DNA of 64,000 nucleotides from the NCBI RefSeq assembly GCF_020886115.1, contig NZ_AP025185.1, forward strand, positions 434,001 through 498,000, given 5' to 3'. Numbering within the stretch: position 1 is the first letter of the stretch; every line of letters starts with the position of its first letter. Origin of the DNA: Flavobacterium ammonificans. GTDB lineage: Bacteria; Bacteroidota; Bacteroidia; Flavobacteriales; Flavobacteriaceae. The notes beneath the pieces are model-generated. The model was not told where the DNA came from, ran no database searches, and worked only from the letters and a program-made list of their open reading frames with translations. Below are positions 43,583 to 53,258 of the stretch, one piece after another. The translations under genes and the position numbers were made by a program.

Positions 43583-45481
43583 TTAATACGCACGTGCATC
43601 TTTCCCTTCGTAGAAATTCATAAAAGCTCGATTGACTACTCGGTTCCCTCCTGGTGTTGGATAGTCTCCAGTGAAATACCAGTCCCCTAGATTTTTCGGG
43701 CAAGCAATATGTAAATCTTCTACCGTTTGGAAAATAATTTTTAACTCGGCATTTATTTCTGGAGAGCTCAACATCTCTGCAATTTTATCTGAGATTTCCT
43801 GAGGTGTAAATGGCTCATAAATTGCAGTAACATAATTCACCACTTCCGCATCTATAAAGTTTTCTTGCGCTTTACACTTAGTATAAACTTCATCAACAAT
43901 AGAGTATAAATTACGCTCTTTCAATAATTCTAAAGCTGCTCTAAAAGCCACTAGGCCTTCTAGTTTTGCCATATCAATTCCGTAACAGTCTGGATAACGA
44001 ATTTGTGGTGCCGATGACACAATCACAATACGTTTAGGTTTCAAACGATCCATCATTTTGATGATACTCATTTTCAGAGTAGTCCCCCTAACAATACTAT
44101 CGTCGATAATGACCAAATTATCCGTTGGTTTTATCACTCCATAAGTTACATCATACACGTGAGCAACTAAATCGTCACGACTACTATCTTCTGTAATAAA
44201 CGTTCTTAACTTAGCATCTTTAATCGCTACTTTCTCTGTACGAATTTTAACTTTTAAAAGCTCTTGTAAAGTTTGCGCTGTTAACGTATTTCTGTTTTTT
44301 AAAATGTAATCATTTTTTCTTTGGTTCAAGAAATCTTGAGCCGCTTCCACTAATCCGTAGAAAGACGTTTCAGCAGTATTTGGAATATACGAAAATACCG
44401 TATTATCTGTATCTTGATCTATCGCATTTAATACTGAAGGCAAAATTAATTTTCCAAGTGTTTTGCGTTCTTGGTAAATTTCAGCATCACTTCCTCTAGA
44501 GAAATAAATACGTTCAAACGAACAGGCTTTCTTAACGGTAGGTGCTAAAATTTGATTTAACGAAATGTTTCCGTTTTTCTTAATAATCAACGCATTTCCT
44601 GGTTCAATTTCTTGAACGCTTTCAAAAGGAACGTTAAATACTGTTTGGATAACTGGTCGTTCTGAAGCTACTACTACTACTTCATCATCTTGGTAATAAT
44701 ACGCTGGGCGAATTCCCGCTGGATCTCTAAACACAAAAGCATCTCCGTGTCCTAAAAGTCCTGCCATCGCATAACCCCCATCTAAATTTTTAGAAGCACG
44801 AGTTAAAATTCGGGCAACATCTAATTTCTCAGCAATAACCGGTGACGCCTCTCTTTTATTTAAGCCGGCATTTTTACATTCTTGATACAAATCGGTTACA
44901 GCATCATCTAAGAAATGTCCAATTTTTTCCATTACGGTTACCGTATCCGCCATTTCTTTTGGGTGCTGACCCAATTCAACCAAACTTTGGAACAATTCCT
45001 TAACATTCGTCATATTAAAGTTTCCAGCCAAAATTAAGTTTCGGTGCATCCAGTTATTCTGACGCAAAAAAGGATGAACGCTTTCAATACTATTTTTACC
45101 AAAAGTACCATAGCGCACATGTCCTAAAAACACTTCCCCTAAATAAGGAATATTTGCTTTTTGAAGCGCTACATCATTCGCATATTCTGGATGTGAACTC
45201 ATTTCTGAGTTAATTCTTTCATTAATTTGAGCAAAAACATCTTGTATTGGTTGTGCTGCATTAGAACGCACACGGCTGATGTATCTTTCTCCTGGCTCTA
45301 CGTCTAATTTGATACTCGCAAACCCCGCTCCATCTTGACCACGATTGTGCTGCTTCTCCATCAACAGATACATTTTTTGTATCCCGTAAAAAGCAGTTCC
45401 GTATTTTTCTTTATAAAATTCAAGCGGTTTTAAAAGCCTCACTAAGGCAATTCCACATTCGTGTTGTAAAGCGTCGCTCAT
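43583..45481 (-). CDS. amidophosphoribosyltransferase-like protein
   Basis: 632 residues, longer than the usual 470-510 of PurF. The N-terminal Ntn glutaminase has its nucleophile at Cys9 (QHECGIALV) after a short leader and carries RGQDGAGFAS and LGHVRYGTFG. The PRTase part has RIYFSRGSDAEIYQERKTLG and the PRPP loop VIIDDSIVRGTTLK. An extra region of about 90 residues (QDFLNQRKNDYIL...) interrupts the PRTase domain. PurF makes 5-phosphoribosylamine from PRPP and glutamine. Whether this long form is the main purine enzyme or a paralogue cannot be decided here. Confidence 0.87.
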   Translation of the reverse strand: MSDALQHECGIALVRLLKPLEFYKEKYGTAFYGIQKMYLLMEKQHNRGQDGAGFASIKLDVEPGERYISRVRSNAAQPIQDVFAQINERINSEMSSHPEYANDVALQKANIPYLGEVFLGHVRYGTFGKNSIESVHPFLRQNNWMHRNLILAGNFNMTNVKELFQSLVELGQHPKEMADTVTVMEKIGHFLDDAVTDLYQECKNAGLNKREASPVIAEKLDVARILTRASKNLDGGYAMAGLLGHGDAFVFRDPAGIRPAYYYQDDEVVVVASERPVIQTVFNVPFESVQEIEPGNALIIKKNGNISLNQILAPTVKKACSFERIYFSRGSDAEIYQERKTLGKLILPSVLNAIDQDTDNTVFSYIPNTAETSFYGLVEAAQDFLNQRKNDYILKNRNTLTAQTLQELLKVKIRTEKVAIKDAKLRTFITEDSSRDDLVAHVYDVTYGVIKPTDNLVIIDDSIVRGTTLKMSIIKMMDRLKPKRIVIVSSAPQIRYPDCYGIDMAKLEGLVAFRAALELLKERNLYSIVDEVYTKCKAQENFIDAEVVNYVTAIYEPFTPQEISDKIAEMLSSPEINAELKIIFQTVEDLHIACPKNLGDWYFTGDYPTPGGNRVVNRAFMNFYEGKDARAY

Positions 45482-45516
45482 TGTTGTATTGTAATTGGTT
45501 GTGTTGTGTTATGTAT

Positions 45517-45542
45517 AAAAAAAGCCCCGAAAATTTCGAGGC
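45517..45542 (-). terminator. terminator after the PfkB gene
   Basis: GCCCCGAAA (45524-45532) pairs with TTTCGAGGC (45534-45542), one mismatch of wobble type. The minus strand ends in seven T. Confidence 0.75.
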
Positions 45543-45550
45543 ATGAGTAA

Positions 45551-46474
45551 TTATAATTGGATATCAAATTGTGTCAATGATTTGAATTGTTGCAATCTAG
45601 ACACTACTTCTTTTTTATCTAAAGCTAGCATTCTTTCTGTTCCAAATTTCTCTACGCAGAACGAAGCCAAGTTGGAACCATAAATTACTGCGTTTTTCAT
45701 ATTTTCAAAAGACACATTTTCGCTTTGTGTAATAAATCCTGTAAATCCACCCGCGAAAGTATCTCCAGCTCCCGTTGGATCAAAAACTTCTTCTAAAGGC
45801 AATGCTGGTGCAAAAAACACTTCACCGTTATGAAATAAAAGTGCGCCGTGTTCTCCTTTTTTGATAACCACATATTTAGGACCCATTGTATGGATTTTAG
45901 CTGCTGCTTTCACCAATGAATATTCTCCTGACAATTGTCTCGCTTCTTCATCATTGATCGTAATAACGTCGATACGTTTCATCACGTCCAATAATTCTGG
46001 TAAGGCACAATCCATCCAAAAGTTCATCGTGTCTAAAACGACCAATTTAGGTTTTACTTCCATTTGGTCCAAAACGCTGCTTTGAACTAATGGATGCAAG
46101 TTCCCCAACATCACTACATCAGCATCTTTAAAATTTTGAGGTACTTTTGGTTGGAAATCAGCCAAAACATTCAATTCGGTTGCCAAGGTATCTCTAGAAT
46201 TCAAATCGTTGTGGTACAAACCACTCCAAAAGAACGTTTTACCTCCCTTAACAATTTCAAGACCTGAAATGTCTATATTTCTAGCCGTCAATAAATCCAA
46301 ATATTCTTGTGGAAAATCGTCTCCAACTACGGAAACAATAGCTGATTGCAAATTGAAAAAAGAAGCTGAAAGACCAATATAGGTTCCAGCACCACCTAAA
46401 ATTTTATCTGTTTTCCCAAAAGGAGTTTCAATAGCGTCGAAAGCAACTGTTCCAACAATCAATAATTTGTTCAT
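45551..46474 (-). CDS. PfkB-family carbohydrate or nucleoside kinase
   Basis: 307 residues from ATG 46474. The frame extends back to 46537 but those residues do not match the family. The N-terminal GGAGTYIGLS substrate motif and the C-terminal DPTGAGDTFAGGF catalytic motif (Asp base) are present. PfkB kinases phosphorylate sugars or nucleosides. The substrate is not evident. It lies next to a purF-like gene but is separated by a terminator. Confidence 0.88.
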   Translation of the reverse strand: MNKLLIVGTVAFDAIETPFGKTDKILGGAGTYIGLSASFFNLQSAIVSVVGDDFPQEYLDLLTARNIDISGLEIVKGGKTFFWSGLYHNDLNSRDTLATELNVLADFQPKVPQNFKDADVVMLGNLHPLVQSSVLDQMEVKPKLVVLDTMNFWMDCALPELLDVMKRIDVITINDEEARQLSGEYSLVKAAAKIHTMGPKYVVIKKGEHGALLFHNGEVFFAPALPLEEVFDPTGAGDTFAGGFTGFITQSENVSFENMKNAVIYGSNLASFCVEKFGTERMLALDKKEVVSRLQQFKSLTQFDIQL

Positions 46475-46580
46475 TATTTTAGTTTCGAAATTAAGAGGCA
46501 AAGATAGTTTATAAGTTTTAGAGTTGCAAAGGTTCAAAGAGGCAAAGTGAAGAGAATTTTACATTCTTCAAAATGGAGTA

Positions 46581-47060
46581 TTACAACAACTTCTCGTCTT
46601 CTTTTTCGTAATATTCATCTACCGAAAGTTGCTTTTGTGTTGATGCCATTACAGCTAATTCATCACATCGCTCATTTTGAGGGTGGTTATTGTGGCCTTT
46701 AATCCATTTAAAATCGACATGATGTTTTTTGTAAATTACTAAAAACCGTTTCCACAAATCAGGATTTTTTTTGCCTACAAAACCTTTTTTCTCCCAGCCA
46801 AAAACCCATTTTTTTTCTACGGAATCGACCACATATTTCGAATCAGAAACTACGAGAACTTTAGTATTGGGATTTTTTAATTTTTCGAGACCCACAATAA
46901 CTGCTAACAATTCCATTCTGTTGTTAGTAGTATGCCTAAATCCTTCGTAAAATTCTTTTTTATACGGTTTGCCTACCCATTCCATAACCACACCATAGCC
47001 TCCAGGACCTGGATTGCCCTTGGCTGCACCATCGGTATAAATATGTACTTGGTGTGACAT
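46581..47060 (-). CDS. rnhA: ribonuclease HI
   Basis: 159 residues, the classic bacterial type. Active-site residues are D10 (YTDGAAKGNPGPGG), E50 (NNRMELLAV), D73 (VVSDSKYV), H123 (KGHNNHP) and D133 (ERCDELA). It cleaves RNA in RNA-DNA hybrids. It is followed by a short repeated stretch (47066-47098) before purN upstream. Confidence 0.95.
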   Translation of the reverse strand: MSHQVHIYTDGAAKGNPGPGGYGVVMEWVGKPYKKEFYEGFRHTTNNRMELLAVIVGLEKLKNPNTKVLVVSDSKYVVDSVEKKWVFGWEKKGFVGKKNPDLWKRFLVIYKKHHVDFKWIKGHNNHPQNERCDELAVMASTQKQLSVDEYYEKEDEKLL

Positions 47061-47121
47061 AGAAAGGTTATGAGGTTATTGGTGTATGAGGTTATGAATA
47101 TAATCTTGAGAATGCATTTAA

Positions 47122-47688
47122 CTATACGTTAGTGATCAATTTTTCAATCACTTTTGGAAAATGCTCTTGCTCCAGTTCGTGAATTTTAGCAGCAACTACT
47201 TCGGGAGTATCGCCAATTAAAACCGCTACTTCTTTTTGAAAAATACTATTTCCTTCGTCATAATTTTCATTGACATAATGAATGGTAATTCCGGTTTCTT
47301 TTTCTTTATTTTCTACTACAGCGCGATGCACATGCATCCCGTACATCCCTTTTCCTCCGTATTTAGGCAACAAAGCAGGATGAATATTAATTATTTTATC
47401 AGGATAGGCTGCAACTATTGTTTCAGGGAATTTTAATAAAAATCCAGCCAACACAATTAAATCAGGTTGAAATGTATTAATTTCTTGTAGTACTTTTCCT
47501 GTTTCTAAATCGTTTTTGGAAAAAATTTCAGTACCAATGTTAAAGTTTTTTGCTCTTTGAATTACCTGAGCATCGGCTTTGTTTGTGAATACTTTTACCA
47601 CTTTTGCCAATTTAGAACTATCAAAATACCGAATAATATTTTCGGCATTAGTGCCTGATCCCGAGGCAAAAATTACAATTTTTTTCAT
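47122..47688 (-). CDS. purN: phosphoribosylglycinamide formyltransferase
   Basis: 188 residues. The GART motifs are FASGSGTNAENI (substrate phosphate loop), IINIHPALLPKYGGKGMYG (catalytic Asn-His) and GITIHYVNENYDEGNSIFQ (catalytic Asp). It transfers formyl from 10-formyl-tetrahydrofolate in purine synthesis. It is divergent from acpP. Confidence 0.95.
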   Translation of the reverse strand: MKKIVIFASGSGTNAENIIRYFDSSKLAKVVKVFTNKADAQVIQRAKNFNIGTEIFSKNDLETGKVLQEINTFQPDLIVLAGFLLKFPETIVAAYPDKIINIHPALLPKYGGKGMYGMHVHRAVVENKEKETGITIHYVNENYDEGNSIFQKEVAVLIGDTPEVVAAKIHELEQEHFPKVIEKLITNV

Positions 47689-47804
47689 GTCTTCAAGCTA
47701 TTTGTTATGCAAAAAAAGGGATAATAAATGGAAAAAAATAGCAATGTCAAACCTTTGTTACAATAAATTTTATATTTTCGTTTGCACATTTATTAACTAA
47801 ATAG

Positions 47805-47833
47805 TTGTTTTAAAATAAAGTTTTTTATTTTTG
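47805..47833 (+). promoter_or_regulatory. acpP promoter
   Basis: TTG (47805-47807), an 18-base spacer and TATTTTTG (47826-47833), a full Bacteroidota promoter. It predicts a leader of about 26 bases before the acpP ATG. Confidence 0.7.
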
Positions 47834-47864
47834 CCAACAAATTAAATTTTAAAATTAAAATATT

Positions 47865-48101
47865 ATGTCAGACATTGCATCAAGAGTAAAAGCGATTATC
47901 GTAGACAAATTAGGTGTTGACGAAAACGAAGTTGTAACAGAAGCAAGCTTCACTAACGATTTAGGAGCTGACTCCTTAGATACTGTAGAGCTTATTATGG
48001 AATTCGAAAAAGAATTTGATATTCAAATTCCAGACGATCAAGCAGAAAATATCGCTACTGTAGGTCAAGCAATCTCTTACATTGAGGAAGCTAAAAAATA
48101 A
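47865..48101 (+). CDS. acpP: acyl carrier protein
   Basis: 78 residues, acidic. The phosphopantetheine attachment site is S37 in [10 protein letters not shown]. It carries growing acyl chains in type II fatty-acid synthesis. It is first in the run acpP-fabF-rnc, a conserved bacterial order, but a hairpin after it will probably cut most transcripts, giving excess acpP mRNA. Confidence 0.97.
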   Translation: MSDIASRVKAIIVDKLGVDENEVVTEASFTNDLGADSLDTVELIMEFEKEFDIQIPDDQAENIATVGQAISYIEEAKK

Positions 48102-48108
48102 TACTAAG

Positions 48109-48141
48109 ACACCCGTTTCATTTTGTCTCGGGTGTTATTAT
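48109..48141 (+). terminator. hairpin between acpP and fabF
   Basis: ACACCCG (48109-48115) and CGGGTGT (48129-48135) form a 7-bp stem, followed by TATTATTTTT. It probably acts as a partial terminator so that acpP mRNA exceeds fabF mRNA. Confidence 0.6.
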
Positions 48142-48275
48142 TTTTATTACATTTAAATTTGTGATTGAAATTCAATCAAAACCATATAAAATCAACACCC
48201 ACAGCTCTTTATGTACAAGCAACTTAAAGATTAAAGCGTGGGTTTTGTTTGTTTAAAGCATTAAATACATAGACT

Positions 48276-49529
48276 ATGGAATTACGTCGCGTTGTGGTTA
48301 CTGGTTTAGGAGCACTAACTCCTATTGGGAATACCGTACAAGAATATTGGAACGGACTGATCAACGGCGTTAGTGGTGCAGCACCTATCACTTATTTTGA
48401 CGCTTCAAAATTCAAAACACAATTTGCTTGTGAATTAAAAAACTTCAATGTTGAAGATTTTATCGAAAGGAAAGAAGCCAGGAAAATGGACCGATATGCA
48501 CAATATGCTATGGTCTCTTCTACAGAAGCTATGGAGGATGCTAATTTTGATTTAGAAAAGTTAGACAAAGACAGAGCTGGAGTAATTTGGGGTTCAGGAA
48601 TTGGCGGTTTAGAAACCTTTCAGATTGAAGTTTTAAATTTTGCCGCAGGTGACGGAACGCCAAAATTCAATCCGTTTTTTATCCCAAAAATGATTGGTGA
48701 TATTGCCTGTGGACATATTTCAATCAAGTACGGATTTAGAGGACCTAACTTTGGAACAGTTTCTGCTTGTGCATCTTCAACTAATGCAATTATTGACGCT
48801 TTCAATTATATTCGTCTTGGTCATGCTGATGTAATGGTAACTGGTGGTTCTGAAGCCGCAGTCACTATTGCTGGAATGGGTGGTTTTAACGCCATGCATG
48901 CACTTTCTACAAGAAATGATGATCCGAAAACCGCTTCAAGACCAATGGATAAAGACCGTGATGGATTTGTACTTGGTGAAGGAGCCGGAGCTTTAATTTT
49001 GGAAGAATACGAACATGCAAAAGCACGTGGTGCCAAAATTTATTGTGAAATTGGCGGAGGCGGAATGTCAGCTGATGCGTATCATATTACAGCGCCGCAT
49101 CCAGAAGGATTAGGAGCCAGAAATGTGATGTTGAATTGTTTAAGAGATGCTGGTTTACAACCAACAGATGTTGACGGAGTTAACATGCATGGAACTTCTA
49201 CACCATTAGGAGATTTAGCCGAATCAAAGGCAATCGAACAAGTGTTTGGAGATCACGCTTATACCATGAATCTTAATTCCACTAAGTCAATGACAGGTCA
49301 CTTACTTGGTGCAGCTGGGGCTGTTGAAACTATTTCGTCTATTTTATCTTTGAAATACGGAATAATTCCTCCAACAATTAACCATTTCACAGACGATGAG
49401 AACATTGATCCAAAACTTAACTTTACTTTTAACACAGCTCAAAAAAGAGACGTAAAAGTATTGATGAGTAATACTTTTGGTTTTGGTGGACACAATGCTT
49501 GTGTATTGGTTAAAAAATTAGACATCTAA
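48276..49529 (+). CDS. fabF: beta-ketoacyl-ACP synthase II
   Basis: 417 residues, thiolase fold. The catalytic Cys-His-His triad is C165 (VSACASSTNAI), H305 (NMHGTSTPLGD) and H342 (KSMTGHLLGAAGA). It elongates acyl-ACP by condensation with malonyl-ACP. It is followed after 9 bases by rnc, so the two are cotranscribed. Confidence 0.97.
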   Translation: MELRRVVVTGLGALTPIGNTVQEYWNGLINGVSGAAPITYFDASKFKTQFACELKNFNVEDFIERKEARKMDRYAQYAMVSSTEAMEDANFDLEKLDKDRAGVIWGSGIGGLETFQIEVLNFAAGDGTPKFNPFFIPKMIGDIACGHISIKYGFRGPNFGTVSACASSTNAIIDAFNYIRLGHADVMVTGGSEAAVTIAGMGGFNAMHALSTRNDDPKTASRPMDKDRDGFVLGEGAGALILEEYEHAKARGAKIYCEIGGGGMSADAYHITAPHPEGLGARNVMLNCLRDAGLQPTDVDGVNMHGTSTPLGDLAESKAIEQVFGDHAYTMNLNSTKSMTGHLLGAAGAVETISSILSLKYGIIPPTINHFTDDENIDPKLNFTFNTAQKRDVKVLMSNTFGFGGHNACVLVKKLDI

Positions 49530-49538
49530 AATAGTACT

Positions 49539-50279
49539 ATGCGTATTATTAAAAAAATATTTAGAAAATCCCGTTCTCTTGAAGACGGGATTTTTTTTGG
49601 TGCTATTGAACAAATTTTAGGTTTCCCTCCCATAAATCTCGAGTTTTATAAAAAAGCATTTACCCATCGCTCCTCTAACATTATTGACACTACTGGAAAT
49701 CCAAGCAACTACGAACGGTTAGAATTCTTAGGAGACGCCATGTTAAGTGCCGTTATAGCCGCTTACCTTTTCGACAAAGCTCCTACTGGTGACGAAGGCT
49801 ATTTAACTAAAATGCGTTCTAAAATTGTAAGTAGAGACCATCTCAATGAATTGGGCAAGGACCTAAATCTAGTTCAATTTGTAGAAAGCAAAGTCCCTGT
49901 TCAACATTTTGGTGACAACATTCATGGTAATATTTTCGAATCTTTAGTAGGCGCCATCTATTTAGACCGTGGCTATGAATACTGCGAAAAGTTCATTCAA
50001 AAAAGAGTAGTAGTTCCTTATGTCGATATAACCCGATTAGAAGGCAAAGTCATTAGTTACAAAAGTTTAGTAATTGAATGGTGCCAAAAAGAAAAGAAGC
50101 AATTCCATTTTGATATTTTTGAAGACAATGGCATTGACGGCGAACGACTTTTTGGTGTTAAATTAAGCATTGACGAAAAAGTAGTTGGAAAAGCCCGAGC
50201 CACTTCAAAAAAGAAAGCAGAAGAAAAAGCATCCCAAAGAGCTTATTTTGCATTTCAAGAAAAAATAGACAAAAAATAA
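49539..50279 (+). CDS. rnc: ribonuclease III
   Basis: 246 residues. The signature YERLEFLGDAML (about 58-69, with E62 and D66) marks the nuclease domain, and a second acidic pair is in GNIFESLVGAIYLDRG. A double-stranded RNA-binding domain occupies about 175-240. It processes rRNA precursors and other double-stranded RNA. It lies 9 bases after fabF. Confidence 0.96.
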   Translation: MRIIKKIFRKSRSLEDGIFFGAIEQILGFPPINLEFYKKAFTHRSSNIIDTTGNPSNYERLEFLGDAMLSAVIAAYLFDKAPTGDEGYLTKMRSKIVSRDHLNELGKDLNLVQFVESKVPVQHFGDNIHGNIFESLVGAIYLDRGYEYCEKFIQKRVVVPYVDITRLEGKVISYKSLVIEWCQKEKKQFHFDIFEDNGIDGERLFGVKLSIDEKVVGKARATSKKKAEEKASQRAYFAFQEKIDKK

Positions 50280-50392
50280 TACAATTTCCTTCAATCTATA
50301 ACGTTTTCGTTGATAATTTAACAAAAACATCAAGGTTTACAAGCGCCAAGCTACATTAGAAATAGTATATTTACACCTCATTTTGTGAAGTA

Positions 50393-50878
50393 ATGGCAAT
50401 ACATAAATTAGATCTTGACGAATTTGATGAAATAGATTACCATCTAATTGCTATCCACACAACATTGGAAGACTACCGATTAGCCTATTTCATTAATCAA
50501 CATCTTCCAGTAAATTTAAGTAAAAGCAAAGAAGAAATTCTTATCAGTATTAAACAAGGTGATACTCAATTTTCGAGATTTTACTTTGATGATGAAGATA
50601 ATTTTATCTCTTGGAATCTGATTCAAAACAAGAATGAGGTTGTTGGGAAAAAAGAAATAACAAACCAAGATTTATTTTCAAATAGTACTCAAGAAGTAGC
50701 CACAAAAGTGTTCTTACTTCCCGAATTGAAAAAAGTGGACTATTTTTTAAAAATAGAAAGTGACGACGATCTTCAAATAAATGAGATTGTAAAAAACCTG
50801 AAATCAATTAAAAGTTTGTCAACTGTTTATGTGGTTGATACTGAAACTATAAAATCTAAAAACAATTTAATTTTTTAA
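50393..50878 (+). CDS. IPExxxVDY-family protein
   Basis: 161 residues. The family tag is present in the variant LPELKKVDY (about residues 105-113). The N-terminus (LDEFDEIDYHLIAIHT) is also typical. No enzymatic motif is known. It lies 5 bases before the pyruvate kinase gene, and this pairing is characteristic of Flavobacteriia. Confidence 0.85.
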   Translation: MAIHKLDLDEFDEIDYHLIAIHTTLEDYRLAYFINQHLPVNLSKSKEEILISIKQGDTQFSRFYFDDEDNFISWNLIQNKNEVVGKKEITNQDLFSNSTQEVATKVFLLPELKKVDYFLKIESDDDLQINEIVKNLKSIKSLSTVYVVDTETIKSKNNLIF

Positions 50879-50883
50879 TAAAA

Positions 50884-52317
50884 ATGATTAAAACAAACAA
50901 AAAAACAAAAATTGTAGCCACACTCGGACCTGCGTGTAATACAAGAGAAATCATCAAAGATATGATTGAGGCTGGAGTTAATGTATTTAGAATAAATTTT
51001 TCGCATGCTGATTATGAAGATGTAAAAGAACGAATTAGTATTATTCGCAGCATTAATGAAGAGTGCGGTTATACAACTGGAATTCTTGCTGATTTACAAG
51101 GACCTAAACTTCGTGTTGGTGTAATGGAAGAAGGAGTTGTTGTTAACGATGGTGACTTAATTACTTTTACTACTGCTGAAGATATCATTGGAACCAAAGA
51201 ACGTGTTTTCATGAAATACCAAAACTTTCCAAACGATGTAAATCCAGGAGAAAGAATTTTGTTAGATGATGGAAAATTACTTTTCGAAATTGTGTCTACG
51301 GATAAAAAAACAGAGGTAGTTGCTAAAGTGATCCAAGGTGGTGAATTGAAGTCTAAAAAAGGGGTTAACCTTCCAAATACTAAAATTTCACTTCCAGCAA
51401 TGACTGAAAAAGATATTGCTGACGCTATTTTTGCAATTGGACAACAAGTAGACTGGATTGCGCTTTCATTCGTGAAAACACCTAGAGACTTGCAAGACCT
51501 TCAAGAATTAATTGCGGAGCATTCAGAATTTAAAATTCCAATTATTGCCAAAATCGAAATGCCAGAAGCATTAGAAAACATGGACAAAATTGTGGCTTAT
51601 TGCGACGCTTTAATGGTGGCTCGTGGAGATTTAGGGGTTGAACTTCCTGCTCACGAAGTACCATTGGTACAAAAAGAATTAATTGTAAGAGCTAAAACCG
51701 CTCGTATCCCAGTTATTGTGGCAACACAAATGATGGAAACAATGATTACTAGTTTAACTCCTACTCGTGCCGAAGTAAATGATGTGGCTAACTCGGTTAT
51801 GGACGGTGCTGATGCAGTAATGCTTTCTGGAGAAACTGCAGCAGGGAATTATCCTGTTCAAGTAATCCAAAAAATGACGCAAATTATAGAAGCGGTAGAA
51901 GATTCTCCGCTAATTAAAGTGCCACAAAACACACCACAAGTTAGAACGAATCGTTTTATTACTAAAACCATTTGTCAACATGCTGCTCAAATGGCTAACG
52001 TAATCAAAGCAAAAGCAATTTGTACTTTAACTAATAGTGGGTATACTGCTTTCCAAATTTCATCTTGGAGACCTTCAGCTCATATTTTAGTTTTTACATC
52101 TAACAAAAGAATCTTAACTCAATTGAACTTATTGTGGGGAGTTAAATCTTTCTACTATGCTAAATCAGTGAGTACAGATGATACTGTAACGGATGTAAAT
52201 GAAATTGCAAGACAAAAAGGATTTGTAGAGAAAGGAGATTTCTTAATCAACCTTGCAGCAATGCCTGTAACCGATAAAGGAATGGTAAACACCTTAAGAG
52301 TTTCTGAAATAGAATAA
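50884..52317 (+). CDS. pyk: pyruvate kinase
   Basis: 477 residues. The substrate motifs are RINFSHA (36-42), the catalytic K223 and E225 (IIAKIEMPEA) and D249 (ALMVARGDLGVELP). The C-terminal allosteric domain is present. It makes ATP and pyruvate from phosphoenolpyruvate. It is 5 bases after the IPExxxVDY gene and is followed by a strong terminator. Confidence 0.97.
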   Translation: MIKTNKKTKIVATLGPACNTREIIKDMIEAGVNVFRINFSHADYEDVKERISIIRSINEECGYTTGILADLQGPKLRVGVMEEGVVVNDGDLITFTTAEDIIGTKERVFMKYQNFPNDVNPGERILLDDGKLLFEIVSTDKKTEVVAKVIQGGELKSKKGVNLPNTKISLPAMTEKDIADAIFAIGQQVDWIALSFVKTPRDLQDLQELIAEHSEFKIPIIAKIEMPEALENMDKIVAYCDALMVARGDLGVELPAHEVPLVQKELIVRAKTARIPVIVATQMMETMITSLTPTRAEVNDVANSVMDGADAVMLSGETAAGNYPVQVIQKMTQIIEAVEDSPLIKVPQNTPQVRTNRFITKTICQHAAQMANVIKAKAICTLTNSGYTAFQISSWRPSAHILVFTSNKRILTQLNLLWGVKSFYYAKSVSTDDTVTDVNEIARQKGFVEKGDFLINLAAMPVTDKGMVNTLRVSEIE

Positions 52318-52334
52318 TAAGTCTATTATATTTA

Positions 52335-52363
52335 AAAAAGCCCTCGTGTAGAGGGCTTTTTTA
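52335..52363 (+). terminator. pyk terminator
   Basis: AAAAAGCCCTC (52335-52345) and GAGGGCTTTTT (52351-52361) form an 11-bp stem with a 5-base loop and T-run. Confidence 0.9.
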
Positions 52364-52441
52364 TTGTAAAAATTTTATGAATATTTAAACATTTTCATAT
52401 CAAAATAAATTTTACTTTTGAAGTACTAAATCTAAATTATT

Positions 52442-53203
52442 ATGAGTTCAAATTCTAACAATCCGTTTTTAAACAATAAAGCGTTTACATCAAGTAAAAC
52501 AGAAGTTCACGAAGCAACAATCATTGGGCATGAACAAACTATGACCATAGCGGGAACTATGAACAAAAGTTTAATTTTGTTTTTACTGCTTACCGCTGCT
52601 GCTATGATTACCTGGTGGATGGCAAACAACGGACAAAGTCCTATGGTTCCAATGATAGGTGGTGCTGTAATGGGACTTATTTTAGTAATAATTGCCGCTT
52701 TCAAACCACAACTTTCAGGCTATTTAGCTCCTGGATATGCGGTTTTTGAAGGTTTATTCATTGGAGGGATTTCTGCAATTTTTGAAATCAAATATCCTGG
52801 TATTGTAACACAAGCTGCAGGTGCTACTTTAGTTACTTTTGCAGTGTGCTTAGGGCTGTATCGTTTTAAAATTGTACAAGTTACTGAACGATTTAAATCT
52901 ATTATAATCGCTTCGACTTTAGCCATTGGAACCTATTACATTATTTCTTGGCTAATTTCTTTATTCACTAGCTTTACACCTGTTCATCATGGGAATTCCA
53001 TGTGGAGCATCGGAATTAGTGTTTTTGTGATAGTAATTGCCGCAATGAATTTATTTTTAGACTTTGATCAAATTGAAGAAGGAACCAAGAGAAGAATGCC
53101 TAAATACATGGAATGGTATAGCGCCATGGGCTTGATTATTACTTTAGTTTGGTTGTACATCGAATTCTTACGATTATTGTCTAAGTTAAATAGTAGAGAC
53201 TAA
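52442..53203 (+). CDS. Bax inhibitor-1/YccA-family membrane protein
   Basis: 253 residues with seven predicted helices (about 45-245). The cytoplasmic N-terminus is Ser/Asn-rich. The family feature DFDQIEEGTKRRMPKYMEWY is near the C-terminus, before the last helix. BI-1 members are thought to conduct calcium or modulate membrane proteases. It is a single-gene unit. Confidence 0.88.
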   Translation: MSSNSNNPFLNNKAFTSSKTEVHEATIIGHEQTMTIAGTMNKSLILFLLLTAAAMITWWMANNGQSPMVPMIGGAVMGLILVIIAAFKPQLSGYLAPGYAVFEGLFIGGISAIFEIKYPGIVTQAAGATLVTFAVCLGLYRFKIVQVTERFKSIIIASTLAIGTYYIISWLISLFTSFTPVHHGNSMWSIGISVFVIVIAAMNLFLDFDQIEEGTKRRMPKYMEWYSAMGLIITLVWLYIEFLRLLSKLNSRD

Positions 53204-53221
53204 TTTTGTCGACCTCATTTT

Positions 53222-53256
53222 AAAGCTCCATTGTGAATTCATAATGGAGCTTTTTT
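53222..53256. terminator. terminator between BI-1 gene and dinB
   Basis: AAAGCTCCATT (53222-53232) and AATGGAGCTTT (53243-53253) form an 11-bp stem followed by T on the plus strand, between convergent genes. Confidence 0.85.
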
Positions 53257-53258
53257 AT

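Noticed and set aside
47066..47098. Quasi-repeat of ATGAGGTTAT between rnhA and purN
   Set aside because: Three short imperfect copies with no symmetry; probably simple slippage in AT-rich intergenic DNA.
48165..48250. Second leader hairpin or riboswitch before fabF (CCCAC ... GTGGG)
   Set aside because: Only five consecutive pairs across a 35-base loop; too weak, and no known riboswitch pattern.
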